DNA of 64,000 bases from Anaerolineae bacterium. GTDB taxonomy: Bacteria > Chloroflexota > Anaerolineae > Aggregatilineales > Phototrophicaceae. Below, piece after piece: positions 51,113 to 60,320 of this stretch. Positions within the stretch are counted from its first letter, which is position 1. The number at the start of each line of letters is the position of its first letter. Under the pieces are notes generated by a model, which saw only the letters and a list, made by a program, of their open reading frames with translations, was not told the origin of the DNA and ran no database searches. A program made the position numbers and the translations under genes. Location of the stretch: positions 1,054,001-1,118,000 of the forward strand of contig JAJEBY010000016.1 of NCBI GenBank assembly GCA_022822305.1, read 5' to 3'.

Positions 51113-52690
51113 GTGATTTGCCGCCTGACATTGATCGTCGCCCAAGTGATCATGCAGCTGCTGTCCAGCAACATCATCCTGGCTCAAGTGCCAGCCCTGC
51201 CGACCTCAGCGCCCGGCGCCTTGATTGAATCGGACGGTTACATCCGCTCAGACCGGCTCGGCATCACCTTTATCAGTTCGATCGACAACATCAACCATCC
51301 CGCGCGCTATCGAAATGCCTTGATACTGGGCGCTGGATGGAACCGCTGGCCGCTCTACTGGGATCGAGTAGAAACGCGGCCAAACCAATGGGACTGGTCT
51401 GCTTATGACGAGCTGATCATTGCAGATACTGTTCAAGGCCTGCAGATCAACGCAATTCTTCTCGGTCGACCGGACTTCTGGGGAGACGGGGATTCGATAT
51501 CCAATCTCTACGAGCCAATCTTCGCCGACGGCAGCGACACCGCCAGCGCCGATACACCAATAAACGAAAACAATCCCTGGGCGCATTTTGTCCGCCGAGC
51601 GGTTGCGCGTTACATGCCAGGTGGCGCGCTATCGCAGGAGCGAGGCTTGGCACGCGACGCCGGCATCCGCGCCTGGGAAATCTGGAACGAACCCGACCAT
51701 CCGCTGTTCTGGCGAGCCGGCGCGCAAGCTTACGCCCGCATGCTAAAGACGGCCGCCATCGTCATCAAAACGATTGATCCACAAGCGACTGTCCTGTTCG
51801 GCGGCCTCTTGTTTTCTACAGACCAATTGTTCTTTTCGCGCGTCCTGACCTCGTTCAGAAACGACCTTCTCCGAGATCAATACCATTGGTTCTTTGATGC
51901 CGTCGCCGTGCACAGCTATGATGATCCCTGGCGAAGCGGCTGGCTGACCAAGTATGTTATCGACATCATGACCGAATACGACTTGACGCGACCCGTTTGG
52001 GTGAATGAAACCGGCGTGTCGGTCTGGAACGATTATCCGGGCCCGGTGTGGACGAGCGAGCCGCAACAGCGTCAGCGACTCGCCACAACGCAGCAGCAAG
52101 CCCACTTCCTGATCATGAGCGCGGCATTCGCCTGGTCCAGAGGCGCCGACAAGATCTTTTTCCATCAGCTGTACGACGATTGCGGCAACCAGGCGGCCGG
52201 CACTGATTTTCCGCCACATGCCGGCGAACTATGCGACGGCAGGATTTGTCACGGCGATGCCTTTGGGATATATCGAAATCTCAAAGATGCCGTTTGCTAC
52301 AGTCAACATCCGCTGGCCAATACACCGCGTCCGGTTGCTCTTGCCTATCGAACGCTGGCGAGCGTGTTTGGTAGCCAACCCTTCTCGCCGGTTTCGCTGA
52401 ATGGATTGTACGATGCGGTGACGACGATCATCTTCAGACGCGAAAGCGGCGAGAAAATTACCGTCGTATGGAACAATACCTATCAAGCGCGGACACAGGT
52501 ATTGCCCGCCAACGCGGCGACTGCAACCTTGCATTTCATAAGTGGCGACAGCGCAAGCGCGCGCGCAATCGACGGCGTCTACCGGCTCGACCTCAAACCG
52601 GCCAGCGACTTCGCCTATCCCGATCTCGAAAGCAATCGCAGCAGCGCTATCGGCGGCGAGCCAGTCATCCTGGTCGAGCGGCCGACCTAG
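51113..52690 (+). CDS. Secreted clan GH-A glycoside hydrolase (GH39/GH5-like)
   Basis: 525 residues with a signal peptide (I-C-R-L-T-L-I-V-A-Q-V-I-M-Q-L-L, cleavage near I-L-A-Q). TIM barrel with A-W-E-I-W-N-E-P-D (acid/base Glu after Asn, the clan GH-A mark) at about residue 186 and R-P-V-W-V-N-E-T-G (nucleophile Glu) at about 297. Other barrel parts: W-P-L-Y-W-D-R-V-E, F-D-A-V-A-V-H-S-Y-D-D-P-W. A C-terminal beta domain follows. The exact family and substrate are not clear; xylan, arabinan or beta-1,4-glucan are possible. GTG start with AGAGAG 8 bases upstream. The 290 bases before it hold no recognisable gene. Confidence 0.8.
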   Translation: MICRLTLIVAQVIMQLLSSNIILAQVPALPTSAPGALIESDGYIRSDRLGITFISSIDNINHPARYRNALILGAGWNRWPLYWDRVETRPNQWDWSAYDELIIADTVQGLQINAILLGRPDFWGDGDSISNLYEPIFADGSDTASADTPINENNPWAHFVRRAVARYMPGGALSQERGLARDAGIRAWEIWNEPDHPLFWRAGAQAYARMLKTAAIVIKTIDPQATVLFGGLLFSTDQLFFSRVLTSFRNDLLRDQYHWFFDAVAVHSYDDPWRSGWLTKYVIDIMTEYDLTRPVWVNETGVSVWNDYPGPVWTSEPQQRQRLATTQQQAHFLIMSAAFAWSRGADKIFFHQLYDDCGNQAAGTDFPPHAGELCDGRICHGDAFGIYRNLKDAVCYSQHPLANTPRPVALAYRTLASVFGSQPFSPVSLNGLYDAVTTIIFRRESGEKITVVWNNTYQARTQVLPANAATATLHFISGDSASARAIDGVYRLDLKPASDFAYPDLESNRSSAIGGEPVILVERPT

Positions 52691-52730
52691 ATCGCGCAGA
52701 GCAACTCGCGCCGCCTGTGACAGCCGCCCA

Positions 52731-53849
52731 TTACTCGCGCGTCAAGAATTCATGCACGAGCGACTGAAAATGGTGGACGCCATTCTCACGCAGGGCGGAG
52801 AATCGTCCGCGATCATATGCGTTGGATCGCAAGCCACGCTGCACCCATTCACAAATTTCAATATCTTATTGTTGAATCTCGTCGCTGAAGGCGATGATCT
52901 GCTGCATGCTTTCCCAACCGGCGCCCGTGCCCGGTGATTCGAAATACCATTCGAAGACCGTCAGCGTCTTGTCATGGCCGACCGGGATGATGATATTGAT
53001 CGAGGTGTTATCCAAATATACATTCAACATCACATTGGGAAAAATCCAGTAATAGAGGGCATCTTCCTCCCCTTCTCCGCTGCGAACATACCGGCGGTCG
53101 CGCGCATCGCCCGGCGCCACTTCCCGAATTGGGGCGTACTGCTTCGAGTAATGCTGAAAGGTATCGACGCGATATTGGTCGTAGTCTAGCTCGCGGAATA
53201 AACCGGGATGAGCGATGGGAAGATGGTAGCCCTCCAAATAATTGTCGACGTAAACTTTCCAGTTGCAATCGATCAAATAATCACGCCGTTCGACCAGCCG
53301 CATCTGGTCCAGGTTGAAACCAGCCGACGTGATTTCAGCATGTATGGCGCCGTAGACCGCGCTCATCGGCGCCGCCGTCGCATCCAGATTGACAAACACC
53401 CACGGCCCCCACGCTTCGACCAGGACCGGCTGCAAGCATACGCTTTCTTTATCCCAGTTCTTCACGCCTTCAAACTCGGGCGCGCGCAGCAGCTTGCCGT
53501 CCAAATCGTAGGTCCAGCCATGATACTTGCATTGCAGACTCTTGCGATTGCCGCGCCCCTCCGCCACGATCGCCGCTCGATGCGGACAAACGTTGTAGAA
53601 AGCGCGCAGCGCGCCGTCGTGGTTGCGCACGATAACCAAGGGCTGATCCAATACCTCGCAGCTGAAAAAGTCGCCGACGCGCATGACATCATCCAATCTG
53701 CCGACCGGCTGCCAGGTGCGATAGAAAATCTTCTCAGCCTCCAATGCCAGGAACTGCGAATCCGTGTACCAGCGCGCCGGCATCGTTTCTGCGGCCGCCA
53801 AATCTTCGGAAGGATTGTAATCTGTGAGGTCAAGCGATTCGGGTTTCAT
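52731..53849 (-). pseudogene. Rieske-type ring-hydroxylating oxygenase alpha subunit, interrupted by an in-frame TAA
   Basis: The frame runs from ATG 53849 (GGAG 8 bases upstream) and reads 327 residues to a TAA at 52866-52868, then continues in the same frame for 44 residues to TAA at 52731. The first part has the Rieske [2Fe-2S] site C88-P-H90-R and C107-K-Y-H110 and the mononuclear iron site D-N-Y-L-E-G-Y-H209-L-P-I-A-H214. The sequence across the stop is S-D-E-I-Q-Q-[stop]-D-I-E-I-C-E-W-V-Q-R-G-L-R-S, and the family normally has E-I-Q-Q-E-D-I there; a single G-to-T change (GAA to TAA) explains it. TAA is not a Sec or Pyl codon, so this is a nonsense mutation or a base-calling error. The truncated form could still fold but lacks the C-terminal part of the catalytic domain. 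No reductase or ferredoxin gene is adjacent. Confidence 0.8.
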
Positions 53850-53938
53850 ACATGATGCTCCGGCGTGTCATGGCTCAAACGCGGCTCGCGACTGAATACG
53901 CGAAGTATAAGTTCAGCCTTAGCGAAGCGCAAAGGACA

Positions 53939-53968
53939 TTGGACGTCGGTTCATACTTCCTTTACACT
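53939..53968 (+). promoter_or_regulatory. Candidate promoter of the M50-like pair
   Basis: TTGGAC and TACACT spaced by 18 bases, about 115 bases before the first M50-like start. Both boxes match four of six or better. Confidence 0.3.
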
Positions 53969-54084
53969 TATTGCGTACAATCGGCACATGAAACGAGATA
54001 CCGCATGGCGGACGCCCATATTGATGGACTGCAAGTGAGAACATCGTCATTGGCGCCGCGTGGTACAGACTGAGGAGCATGCCT

Positions 54085-55185
54085 ATGTTAAGCAGGCTAT
54101 TGCGCGTTCTCTGGGGCATGGTCGGCGTGTTGAGCATCGCCTGGATCGCAGTTGGATTCGCCGCAGCGGCCGCTTTCATTCCCGAAGGCAACATCATCGC
54201 CGATCTCGCCACCGAGGTCGAAGCTCTTGCTGACGCCATCGGAGCTGATGAGATTGAAGGCTATTCGCCGCTCGCATTTCACTTGATTAGCGGCCTGCCG
54301 GTTTTACTTATCGCCGCCTTCTTCTTCCGGCGCAACAGTCAGCGCATTCAGCGTCAGCGCGCTCAAGCCAGCCCGAACCCATCGAGCGAGATTCCCGAGC
54401 CGTTTCCCCAGAAATCCAAGAATCGCGTTGAACACAATACCAGCGCTTTGCGCCGCCAATCGCTGGCGGTTACTGCGCTCGCCTTTGTGGCGGTATTCCT
54501 GCTATGGAACAATCCTGATCTGGATCTGTTCCTGTATCCGCTGCGGTTGTTTGTCACTTTCGTGCACGAAGCCGGGCACGCGATGGCCGCATTGATCAGC
54601 GGCGGCGAGGTACAGGGGTTCACTGTCTCCGCCAACGGATCTGGGTATGCGGTTACCGCGGGCGGCAATCGCGCTCTGATTCTTCCCGCGGGCTACCTGG
54701 GCGCGGCGCTCTTCGGTTCGCTGCTGTTCTTGCTCAGCAATCGAACCCCCCGTTGGCTTTCCGGCCTGGCCATCGTCATTGGCGCCTTCATGATTGGCAT
54801 AACCGCCATCTATGCTCGACCTGACGAAACAGGTTCGCCGATTTCTATGTTCATCGGCATTGGTTTTGGATTGGTCATATTGCTGCTGGGCGCCAAAGCC
54901 CCGCTCTTCATCAATCAATTTGCGCTCAGCACCTTGGCTGTGCTCACAGCTCTGGAAGCGGTTTTGGATCTCTGGTATCTGATCGGCAATTCCAGCATCG
55001 GACGGGGCGACGTGCGTAACGACGCCGCGGCCTTTTCCCAGGAAATCACGCCGCTGCTGCCTGCCTCGGTCATCGCCTTGATCTGGGCAGCCGTCGCCAT
55101 CGGCATGCTGGGCGCATCCATCTACTTCAGTACGATCAAACCCCTCCGTCGAGAAATCGGCGATGTCATTAACGGCCAAAAGTAA
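54085..55185 (+). CDS. M50B-like membrane metallopeptidase family protein (HExxH present)
   Basis: 366 residues from ATG 54085 (GGAG 7 bases upstream; ATG 54079 is too close to it). About eight membrane segments. After a soluble linker (about 75-125), segment F-V-T-F-V-H161-E-A-G-H165-A-M-A-A-L-I-S-G-G gives an intact HExxH zinc motif, followed by the beta stretch G-E-V-Q-G-F-T-V and L-P-A-G-Y-L-G-A-A-L-F-G, typical for the M50B-like family. These are relatives of site-2 proteases, but most have no assigned substrate. A paralogue follows 91 bases downstream. Confidence 0.85.
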   Translation: MLSRLLRVLWGMVGVLSIAWIAVGFAAAAAFIPEGNIIADLATEVEALADAIGADEIEGYSPLAFHLISGLPVLLIAAFFFRRNSQRIQRQRAQASPNPSSEIPEPFPQKSKNRVEHNTSALRRQSLAVTALAFVAVFLLWNNPDLDLFLYPLRLFVTFVHEAGHAMAALISGGEVQGFTVSANGSGYAVTAGGNRALILPAGYLGAALFGSLLFLLSNRTPRWLSGLAIVIGAFMIGITAIYARPDETGSPISMFIGIGFGLVILLLGAKAPLFINQFALSTLAVLTALEAVLDLWYLIGNSSIGRGDVRNDAAAFSQEITPLLPASVIALIWAAVAIGMLGASIYFSTIKPLRREIGDVINGQK

Positions 55186-55276
55186 AGTTTGTGTAAACTC
55201 TGTCACTGATGGCTTGCATTGGTGTTGTGAAACGCCAACAATGATGACAACACACTGAGTATGGGGAGAGAAAGTC

Positions 55277-56074
55277 ATGTTGCGAACCTTTGTTGAGCGC
55301 AAAGTCCGCCGACAAATCTTGCATACTTCGCTGTTGATGTCGACGGCGGCATTCATCGCCATCATCCTGCTATGGTATGTCGATTCCATGGCCGGACTGG
55401 TTCATCCCTTGCGCATGTTCATCGACAATATTCACGGCGGCATCACCAATCTAGCCATGTTGCTGACCGGCGGCCAGGTCGAGAGCTTCACGCTTTCGCC
55501 CCAAGGCAATTACACCATAACCTTCAGAGACGGCATTGATGCCATTTACTTGCCGGCCGGCTACTTGGGATCGGCGCTGCTCGGCGCTTTGCTCTTTTAC
55601 CTGATTAATCGACTGCCGCATCTGGTGCGCGGACTATCGATCATCACCGGCCTGTTCACGGTCACATACTTGCTGCTCTTCATCCGTCCCAACGAAACCG
55701 GAGATATTATTTCGATAGCGATCTGCGCCGGCCTGGGATTAGTTTTGATCGCATTGGGCATCAAAGGACACGGCGATCCGAATCAGCTAAGATCGCGGCG
55801 CACCGTTGTCCAGGTGGTGATGAATATCGTGGCCTTGATGACCGCGCTTCATATCATCCTCGACCTGCGATACGTCCTAAATGCGCCGGCGCGCGATGGC
55901 AACACCATCATCAATCCGGTCGCGGCCTTCGCTGAAGAGGTTTTGGCGGGCGCATCCGTGCACTCGGTAGCCTCGATATGGTCAGCCATTGCCGTCGCGT
56001 TGCTGGGACTTGCCTTCCATTTCAGCATTATCCGCCCGCTGAAGCAACTCCCCAAGAACGACGATATCGTCTGA
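55277..56074 (+). CDS. M50B-like membrane protein without zinc motif (paralogue)
   Basis: 265 residues. It aligns with the preceding gene from residue about 125 onward: F-I-D-N-I-H-G-G-I-T-N-L-A-M-L-L-T-G-G-Q-V-E-S-F-T-L, Y-L-P-A-G-Y-L-G-S-A-L-L-G-A-L, R-P-N-E-T-G. Where the neighbour has H-E-A-G-H it reads N-I-H-G-G, so Glu and one His are lost and it cannot bind zinc in the same way. It also lacks the N-terminal two segments. GGGGAGAG lies before the ATG. The pair is probably an active and an inactive subunit, comparable to the M16 pair at 16-19 kb. Confidence 0.82.
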   Translation: MLRTFVERKVRRQILHTSLLMSTAAFIAIILLWYVDSMAGLVHPLRMFIDNIHGGITNLAMLLTGGQVESFTLSPQGNYTITFRDGIDAIYLPAGYLGSALLGALLFYLINRLPHLVRGLSIITGLFTVTYLLLFIRPNETGDIISIAICAGLGLVLIALGIKGHGDPNQLRSRRTVVQVVMNIVALMTALHIILDLRYVLNAPARDGNTIINPVAAFAEEVLAGASVHSVASIWSAIAVALLGLAFHFSIIRPLKQLPKNDDIV

Positions 56075-56110
56075 TCGCTACGCGCCGTACCCTCCAACTT
56101 CGTCTCAAAT

Positions 56111-56140
56111 GAAGGGCATGTCCCAGCGACATGCCCCTTC
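56111..56140 (+). terminator. Probable terminator after the M50-like pair
   Basis: GAAGGGCATGTC and GACATGCCCCTTC pair over 12 positions with one bulged C (loop CCAGC), 36 bases after the stop. There is only a weak T stretch after it. Confidence 0.55.
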
Positions 56141-56290
56141 TGCGTCTTGCAGACGGACGCAATATTTTCATTGTCGCAAATCAGATTTGCAATCCCGAAA
56201 AGAACAATTGTCTCACTGTTGCTTTTGAAATTAACCTGTGTTAACATTGCGCTGTACGCATGCTAAATCTCACGGAGCGACCGCGCAGAT

Positions 56291-58255
56291 ATGTCCGAGC
56301 TGGTTCCGGTTTCCTCGTCAAATCACCAAACGCTTGAATCCGCATCGCATTGGGCGCGGGAAGCATGGCTGGCGCCGCGCCTGGTCGCCCTCTGCCTGGC
56401 TGCCGTCATCCTCAGCTTGCTAGGCGAACGTGTCAACGCTACCGAATCAACCATTCTCATCCTCAACCTCGTCTCCTATCTCGCTGGCGGATTCTACGGC
56501 GTCAAGACGGCGATTGAGAGCCTGCGACAAGGCGAAATTGATGTCGACCTGCTGATGGTGCTGGCGGCATTGGGCGCCGCTTTCATCGGCGAATGGCACG
56601 AGGGCGCCGTCCTGCTCTTCTTGTTCTCACTCAGCAATGTCTTGCAAGATTATGCTATCGGACGCAGCCGCCGGGCCATCAGAGGCTTGTTGGACCTCTA
56701 CCCTGACGAAGCTACCGTCAGGCGCGGCGACCGAACCACACGAGTGAATTTGTCAGAAATCGTTATCGGTGACATCGTGCTGATCGAGCCCGGCGAGCGC
56801 ATCCCGGTCGATGGGACTGTGGTTGCCGGTGATTCCGCAGTCGACGAAAGTCCAATCACCGGCGAATCGCTGCCCGTTGACAAGGTCGTTGGCGACAATG
56901 TTTACGCGGGCACGCTCAACAAGCAGGGCATCCTCGACGTCCGCGCCCTGCATGCGGCCGAGCAAACAACCTTGTCGCGCATTATCAGGCTGGTAGAAGA
57001 GGCGCAAGAAAGCAAAGCGCCGACGCAGCGTTTCCTCGATCGCTTCGAACAAACCTACGCCAAAGCCATCATCTTCGGCATCTTGATGCTCATCGTTATT
57101 CCCCCTGCCCTGGGCGTTACGGATTTCGAGAGCAACTTTTACCGGGCTATGGTGCTGATGACTGTCGCATCGCCTTGCGCCCTGGTCATCAGCGTGCCTT
57201 CCGCGTTCATATCCGCCATCGCGTCAGCCGCCCGCAATGGCCTGCTCTTCAAGGGCGGCGCCAGCCTGGAGCAACTGGCGGATGTCAAGGTCGTCGCCTT
57301 TGACAAGACCGGCACCTTGACCGTCGGACAGCCCAAGATCACCGATATCGTCGCGTCGCCGCCTCACACGGCAAACGAGCTGATCCAGACAGCGGCTTCC
57401 ATCGAAGCGCGCTCGGAACATCCGCTTGCCAAGGCCATCGTCGATCATGCGCAATCTGCCGGCGTCGAGCTGTTGCCGCCGGAGGGATTCGAGGCTGTTC
57501 CCGGCCAAGGCGTCCGGGCCAGGCTGGCGGGCAAGGCGGTTCGCATTGGCCGCATTACTCAATTGCAAAATACCGCGCCTCTGCCGGAAAATCTGGCCCG
57601 CGCGCAATCAGAATTGGAAGCGGCTGGAAAAACAGTTGTGGCCGTCCTGCGCGAGGATCAGTGGCTCGGGCTTGTCGCCCTGGCCGACGAAGAGCGTATG
57701 GAATCCGCGCCCTTGATCAAGTCACTATCGGAGCGAGGCATCGTCACCGTGATGCTGACCGGCGACAATTCTCGCGTCGCGCGCTCAATCGCAAACGCCC
57801 TCGGCATCGATCGCGTATATGCGGAACTGCTGCCCGACCAAAAAGCACGGATCGTTCGGGATCTGCAAAAGCACTATGGCGCTGTGGCCATGGTCGGCGA
57901 TGGCATCAACGACGCGCCGGCCTTGGCGGCGGCCGAAGTGGGCATCGCCATGGGCGGCGGCGGAACCGATGTCGCCCTGGAAACCTCTGATGTTGTGCTG
58001 ATGGGCGATCGCATCGAACGCTTGACCGATGCCATCCAACTGGCCAAGCGCGCCAAACAAGTCGTCTGGCAGAATATCTTGTTTTCGCTGGGAGTGATCG
58101 TGCTTCTGGTACTTAGTGTCCTAGTGGTCGCCCTGCCCTTGCCGCTTGGCGTCCTGGGTCACGAAGGCAGCACGGTGATCGTGGTGCTCAACGGCTTGAT
58201 CAGCCTGCTGATCCTGCCCGAGATTCGCCGTCAGCGCATGCTGCGGCTGTCCTAG
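56291..58255 (+). CDS. P1B-4 type heavy-metal translocating P-type ATPase
   Basis: 654 residues, no N-terminal metal-binding domain, eight or fewer membrane segments. D338-K-T-G-T-L-T is the phosphorylation site, T-G-E-S the actuator motif, S-E-H-P-L-A the nucleotide-domain HP motif, and G-D-G-I-N-D-A-P the hinge. The transport motif is A-S294-P-C-A-L (SPC rather than CPC), and the last segments carry H624-E-G-S-T. SPC plus HEG[GS]T defines subgroup P1B-4, known for Co(II), Fe(II) and related ions (CoaT, CtpD, PfeT). It exports metal. The 216 bases upstream contain a small inverted repeat (TTAAC-CTGT-GTTAA at 56231-56244) that could be a regulator site. Confidence 0.9.
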   Translation: MSELVPVSSSNHQTLESASHWAREAWLAPRLVALCLAAVILSLLGERVNATESTILILNLVSYLAGGFYGVKTAIESLRQGEIDVDLLMVLAALGAAFIGEWHEGAVLLFLFSLSNVLQDYAIGRSRRAIRGLLDLYPDEATVRRGDRTTRVNLSEIVIGDIVLIEPGERIPVDGTVVAGDSAVDESPITGESLPVDKVVGDNVYAGTLNKQGILDVRALHAAEQTTLSRIIRLVEEAQESKAPTQRFLDRFEQTYAKAIIFGILMLIVIPPALGVTDFESNFYRAMVLMTVASPCALVISVPSAFISAIASAARNGLLFKGGASLEQLADVKVVAFDKTGTLTVGQPKITDIVASPPHTANELIQTAASIEARSEHPLAKAIVDHAQSAGVELLPPEGFEAVPGQGVRARLAGKAVRIGRITQLQNTAPLPENLARAQSELEAAGKTVVAVLREDQWLGLVALADEERMESAPLIKSLSERGIVTVMLTGDNSRVARSIANALGIDRVYAELLPDQKARIVRDLQKHYGAVAMVGDGINDAPALAAAEVGIAMGGGGTDVALETSDVVLMGDRIERLTDAIQLAKRAKQVVWQNILFSLGVIVLLVLSVLVVALPLPLGVLGHEGSTVIVVLNGLISLLILPEIRRQRMLRLS

Positions 58256-58270
58256 TCCTCACCGCTTCGG

Positions 58271-60076
58271 CTAGCGCTTGAATTGTTCGTGCTCCCATTT
58301 CTTGAATAGTTCCTGCAGCTTCAAGCGTTGGAACTTGCCCGTGGAAGTCACCGGCACGTCCTTCCCGAATACCACTACTTTTGGCGATTTCTCGAACGAC
58401 ATCTGCGCGCGGCACTCCGAAAGGATTTCCTCGGGCGCCAGTTCAGTACCATCTTGCGGCACGACGTAGGCGCCGACTTCATCGCCATAATAATCATTCT
58501 GAAAGGCAATCGCCAAACCGACCTTCACGCCATCAATGCCAAGCAAGACTTCTTCAATATCCAGCGGGCTAAACTTGACGCCGCCGCGGTTGATCAATTC
58601 TTTGATGCGGCCCGTGATGAAGAAAAACTGACGCCCAACGTCATCGCAGAGGAAGAATCCCTCGTCGCCAGTGCGAAACCACTCATGCTCAAAAGCATCG
58701 GCATTGGCATCCGGACGTTTGTAATAACCTTTCATGACGTTGTGCCCGCGCACGCAGATTTCACCGCGCTCGCCTTCAGGTCGCTGCCGCCCGCTGCCAT
58801 CTAGCGAAAATATCGCCATCTCATTGGGTTCAATCGGGCAGCCGATGCTGGGATAACCATAATCCACCATCCAGCGCTGATGCGCTTCCCACGATAGAAT
58901 GATCGGCAGGAAGCAGGAAAAGCAAGTAGTTTCGCTCAGGCCGTAGCCATGCATTATCGTCAAGCCGAATCGTGAGGCAAATTCACGCGCCAGCGTGACC
59001 GACAGCGTTCCAGCGCCACAAATGAAATGACGAAAATGCGCCAAATCCTGGCGGATGACGGAACCCCCGAAAATCGTCCGACCCGCCAGACACTCGTTCT
59101 CACCATATTCCAGCAGAAACTGCAGCAAGGTGGGCACCACACTGACGATCTGCACCCGCTCGCGCGCAATCCGCTCCCAGAAATGCGACACGCTGAAGCG
59201 CTGGTTGAGCACAGTGGAACCGCCAACGTACAGAGGCGTGATGATGGTCACCAGAATCCCGTTGACGTGATGGATCGGCAGGACGCACATCATTCGCTGA
59301 TTGCCCGTGATCGCATGCCACTGCGCCACGCCAAGCGCATCGACCAGCAAATTGTATTGGTCCAGGATAACGCCCTTCGGCGAACCCGTCGTGCCGCTGG
59401 TATAGACGAGCAAGGCTTCATCATCAAGCGTGGGCGTCTGATCACCGGCCTCAGCAATAGGCACATCCGTCGACTTCGCGCCCGCTTCATCGCCGAGAAA
59501 TGTCGTTGGGCGGTTCTCCAGCGCCTCATGAAAGCTCAGGAAGGCGTCGTCGGGAGCGCCACCAACCTTCACGATCGTCTTGATGTTGGGCGCGCCTTCC
59601 TCGCCATCAGCGCCGCCCACAATCCGCGCAGCGCGTTCAAGATAATCAGCGAATGCAAAACAAACCTCAGCCTCGCTGTGGCGTAAGATGAAGGCGATGC
59701 GCCGGTCGTCTTCCGAGACATTTTGCGGCGCGACCGTAGCGCCGATGATCCAGCAGGCGAAATAAATCAGAACGGTATCCGCATGATTGTAGGCAATGGT
59801 CGCCACGCGATCGCCGCGCCGAATGCCCAAATCTTCGTACATGAAGTTGGCCGCCTGATGCGCGAGCGCGTTGAATGCCGCATACGTGTACTCCTGGCGC
59901 GTATTGTTCTTGTCATAGAAAATTAGAAACGTCTTGCGCGGGGATACCTTGGCATGCAGCGACAACACATCGCGAATGTTGCGATGAGGTACCTTGCGCA
60001 TTTCCGGAGCTATGCCATCCTTGATATGCGCCTGATACATCTTGGACGCGGTCGCGGGATCCAGGTCGTGCCACAT
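58271..60076 (-). CDS. AMP-forming acyl-CoA synthetase / ligase (ANL superfamily)
   Basis: 601 residues from ATG 60076. Motifs in order: Y-T-S-G-T-T-G-S-P-K-G (A3), M-H-G-Y-G-L-S-E-T-T (A5), G-E-I-C-V-R-G-H-N-V-M-K-G-Y-Y (A6/A7), W-F-R-T-G-D-E-G (A7), G-R-I-K-E-L-I-N-R-G-G (A8) and T-S-T-G-K-F-Q-R (catalytic Lys, A10). It activates a carboxylic acid as acyl-AMP and transfers it to CoA. The substrate is not readable; the long N-terminus and lack of a crotonobetaine- or acetate-type signature leave fatty or aromatic acids possible. Convergent with the metal ATPase, 15 bases apart. Confidence 0.9.
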   Translation of the reverse strand: MWHDLDPATASKMYQAHIKDGIAPEMRKVPHRNIRDVLSLHAKVSPRKTFLIFYDKNNTRQEYTYAAFNALAHQAANFMYEDLGIRRGDRVATIAYNHADTVLIYFACWIIGATVAPQNVSEDDRRIAFILRHSEAEVCFAFADYLERAARIVGGADGEEGAPNIKTIVKVGGAPDDAFLSFHEALENRPTTFLGDEAGAKSTDVPIAEAGDQTPTLDDEALLVYTSGTTGSPKGVILDQYNLLVDALGVAQWHAITGNQRMMCVLPIHHVNGILVTIITPLYVGGSTVLNQRFSVSHFWERIARERVQIVSVVPTLLQFLLEYGENECLAGRTIFGGSVIRQDLAHFRHFICGAGTLSVTLAREFASRFGLTIMHGYGLSETTCFSCFLPIILSWEAHQRWMVDYGYPSIGCPIEPNEMAIFSLDGSGRQRPEGERGEICVRGHNVMKGYYKRPDANADAFEHEWFRTGDEGFFLCDDVGRQFFFITGRIKELINRGGVKFSPLDIEEVLLGIDGVKVGLAIAFQNDYYGDEVGAYVVPQDGTELAPEEILSECRAQMSFEKSPKVVVFGKDVPVTSTGKFQRLKLQELFKKWEHEQFKR

Positions 60077-60320
60077 GTCTGTCTGACCTCTAAACCAACC
60101 TTGTAACGATCGCGGACAGTATATCAAGTAACGGAAGATTCTAAAATCGTTTCTGCAATGGTTTGCCGGAGCCGGTTCAATAGTTGCGGAGCGTGCTATC
60201 ATGGTCTGAACGAGACGACCACCGTTTGCTCAAGTGATCCGATGTGAGGGTCAGTGTGCGAATAGTGTGTATCTCAGCTGACTTGGTATTCGCGCGACTA
60301 AAGCGACGAGGAAAAACAAC

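Noticed and set aside
52866-52868. Recoded stop (selenocysteine or pyrrolysine) in the Rieske oxygenase
   Set aside because: The codon is TAA, which is used for neither; the family has Glu there, one base away.
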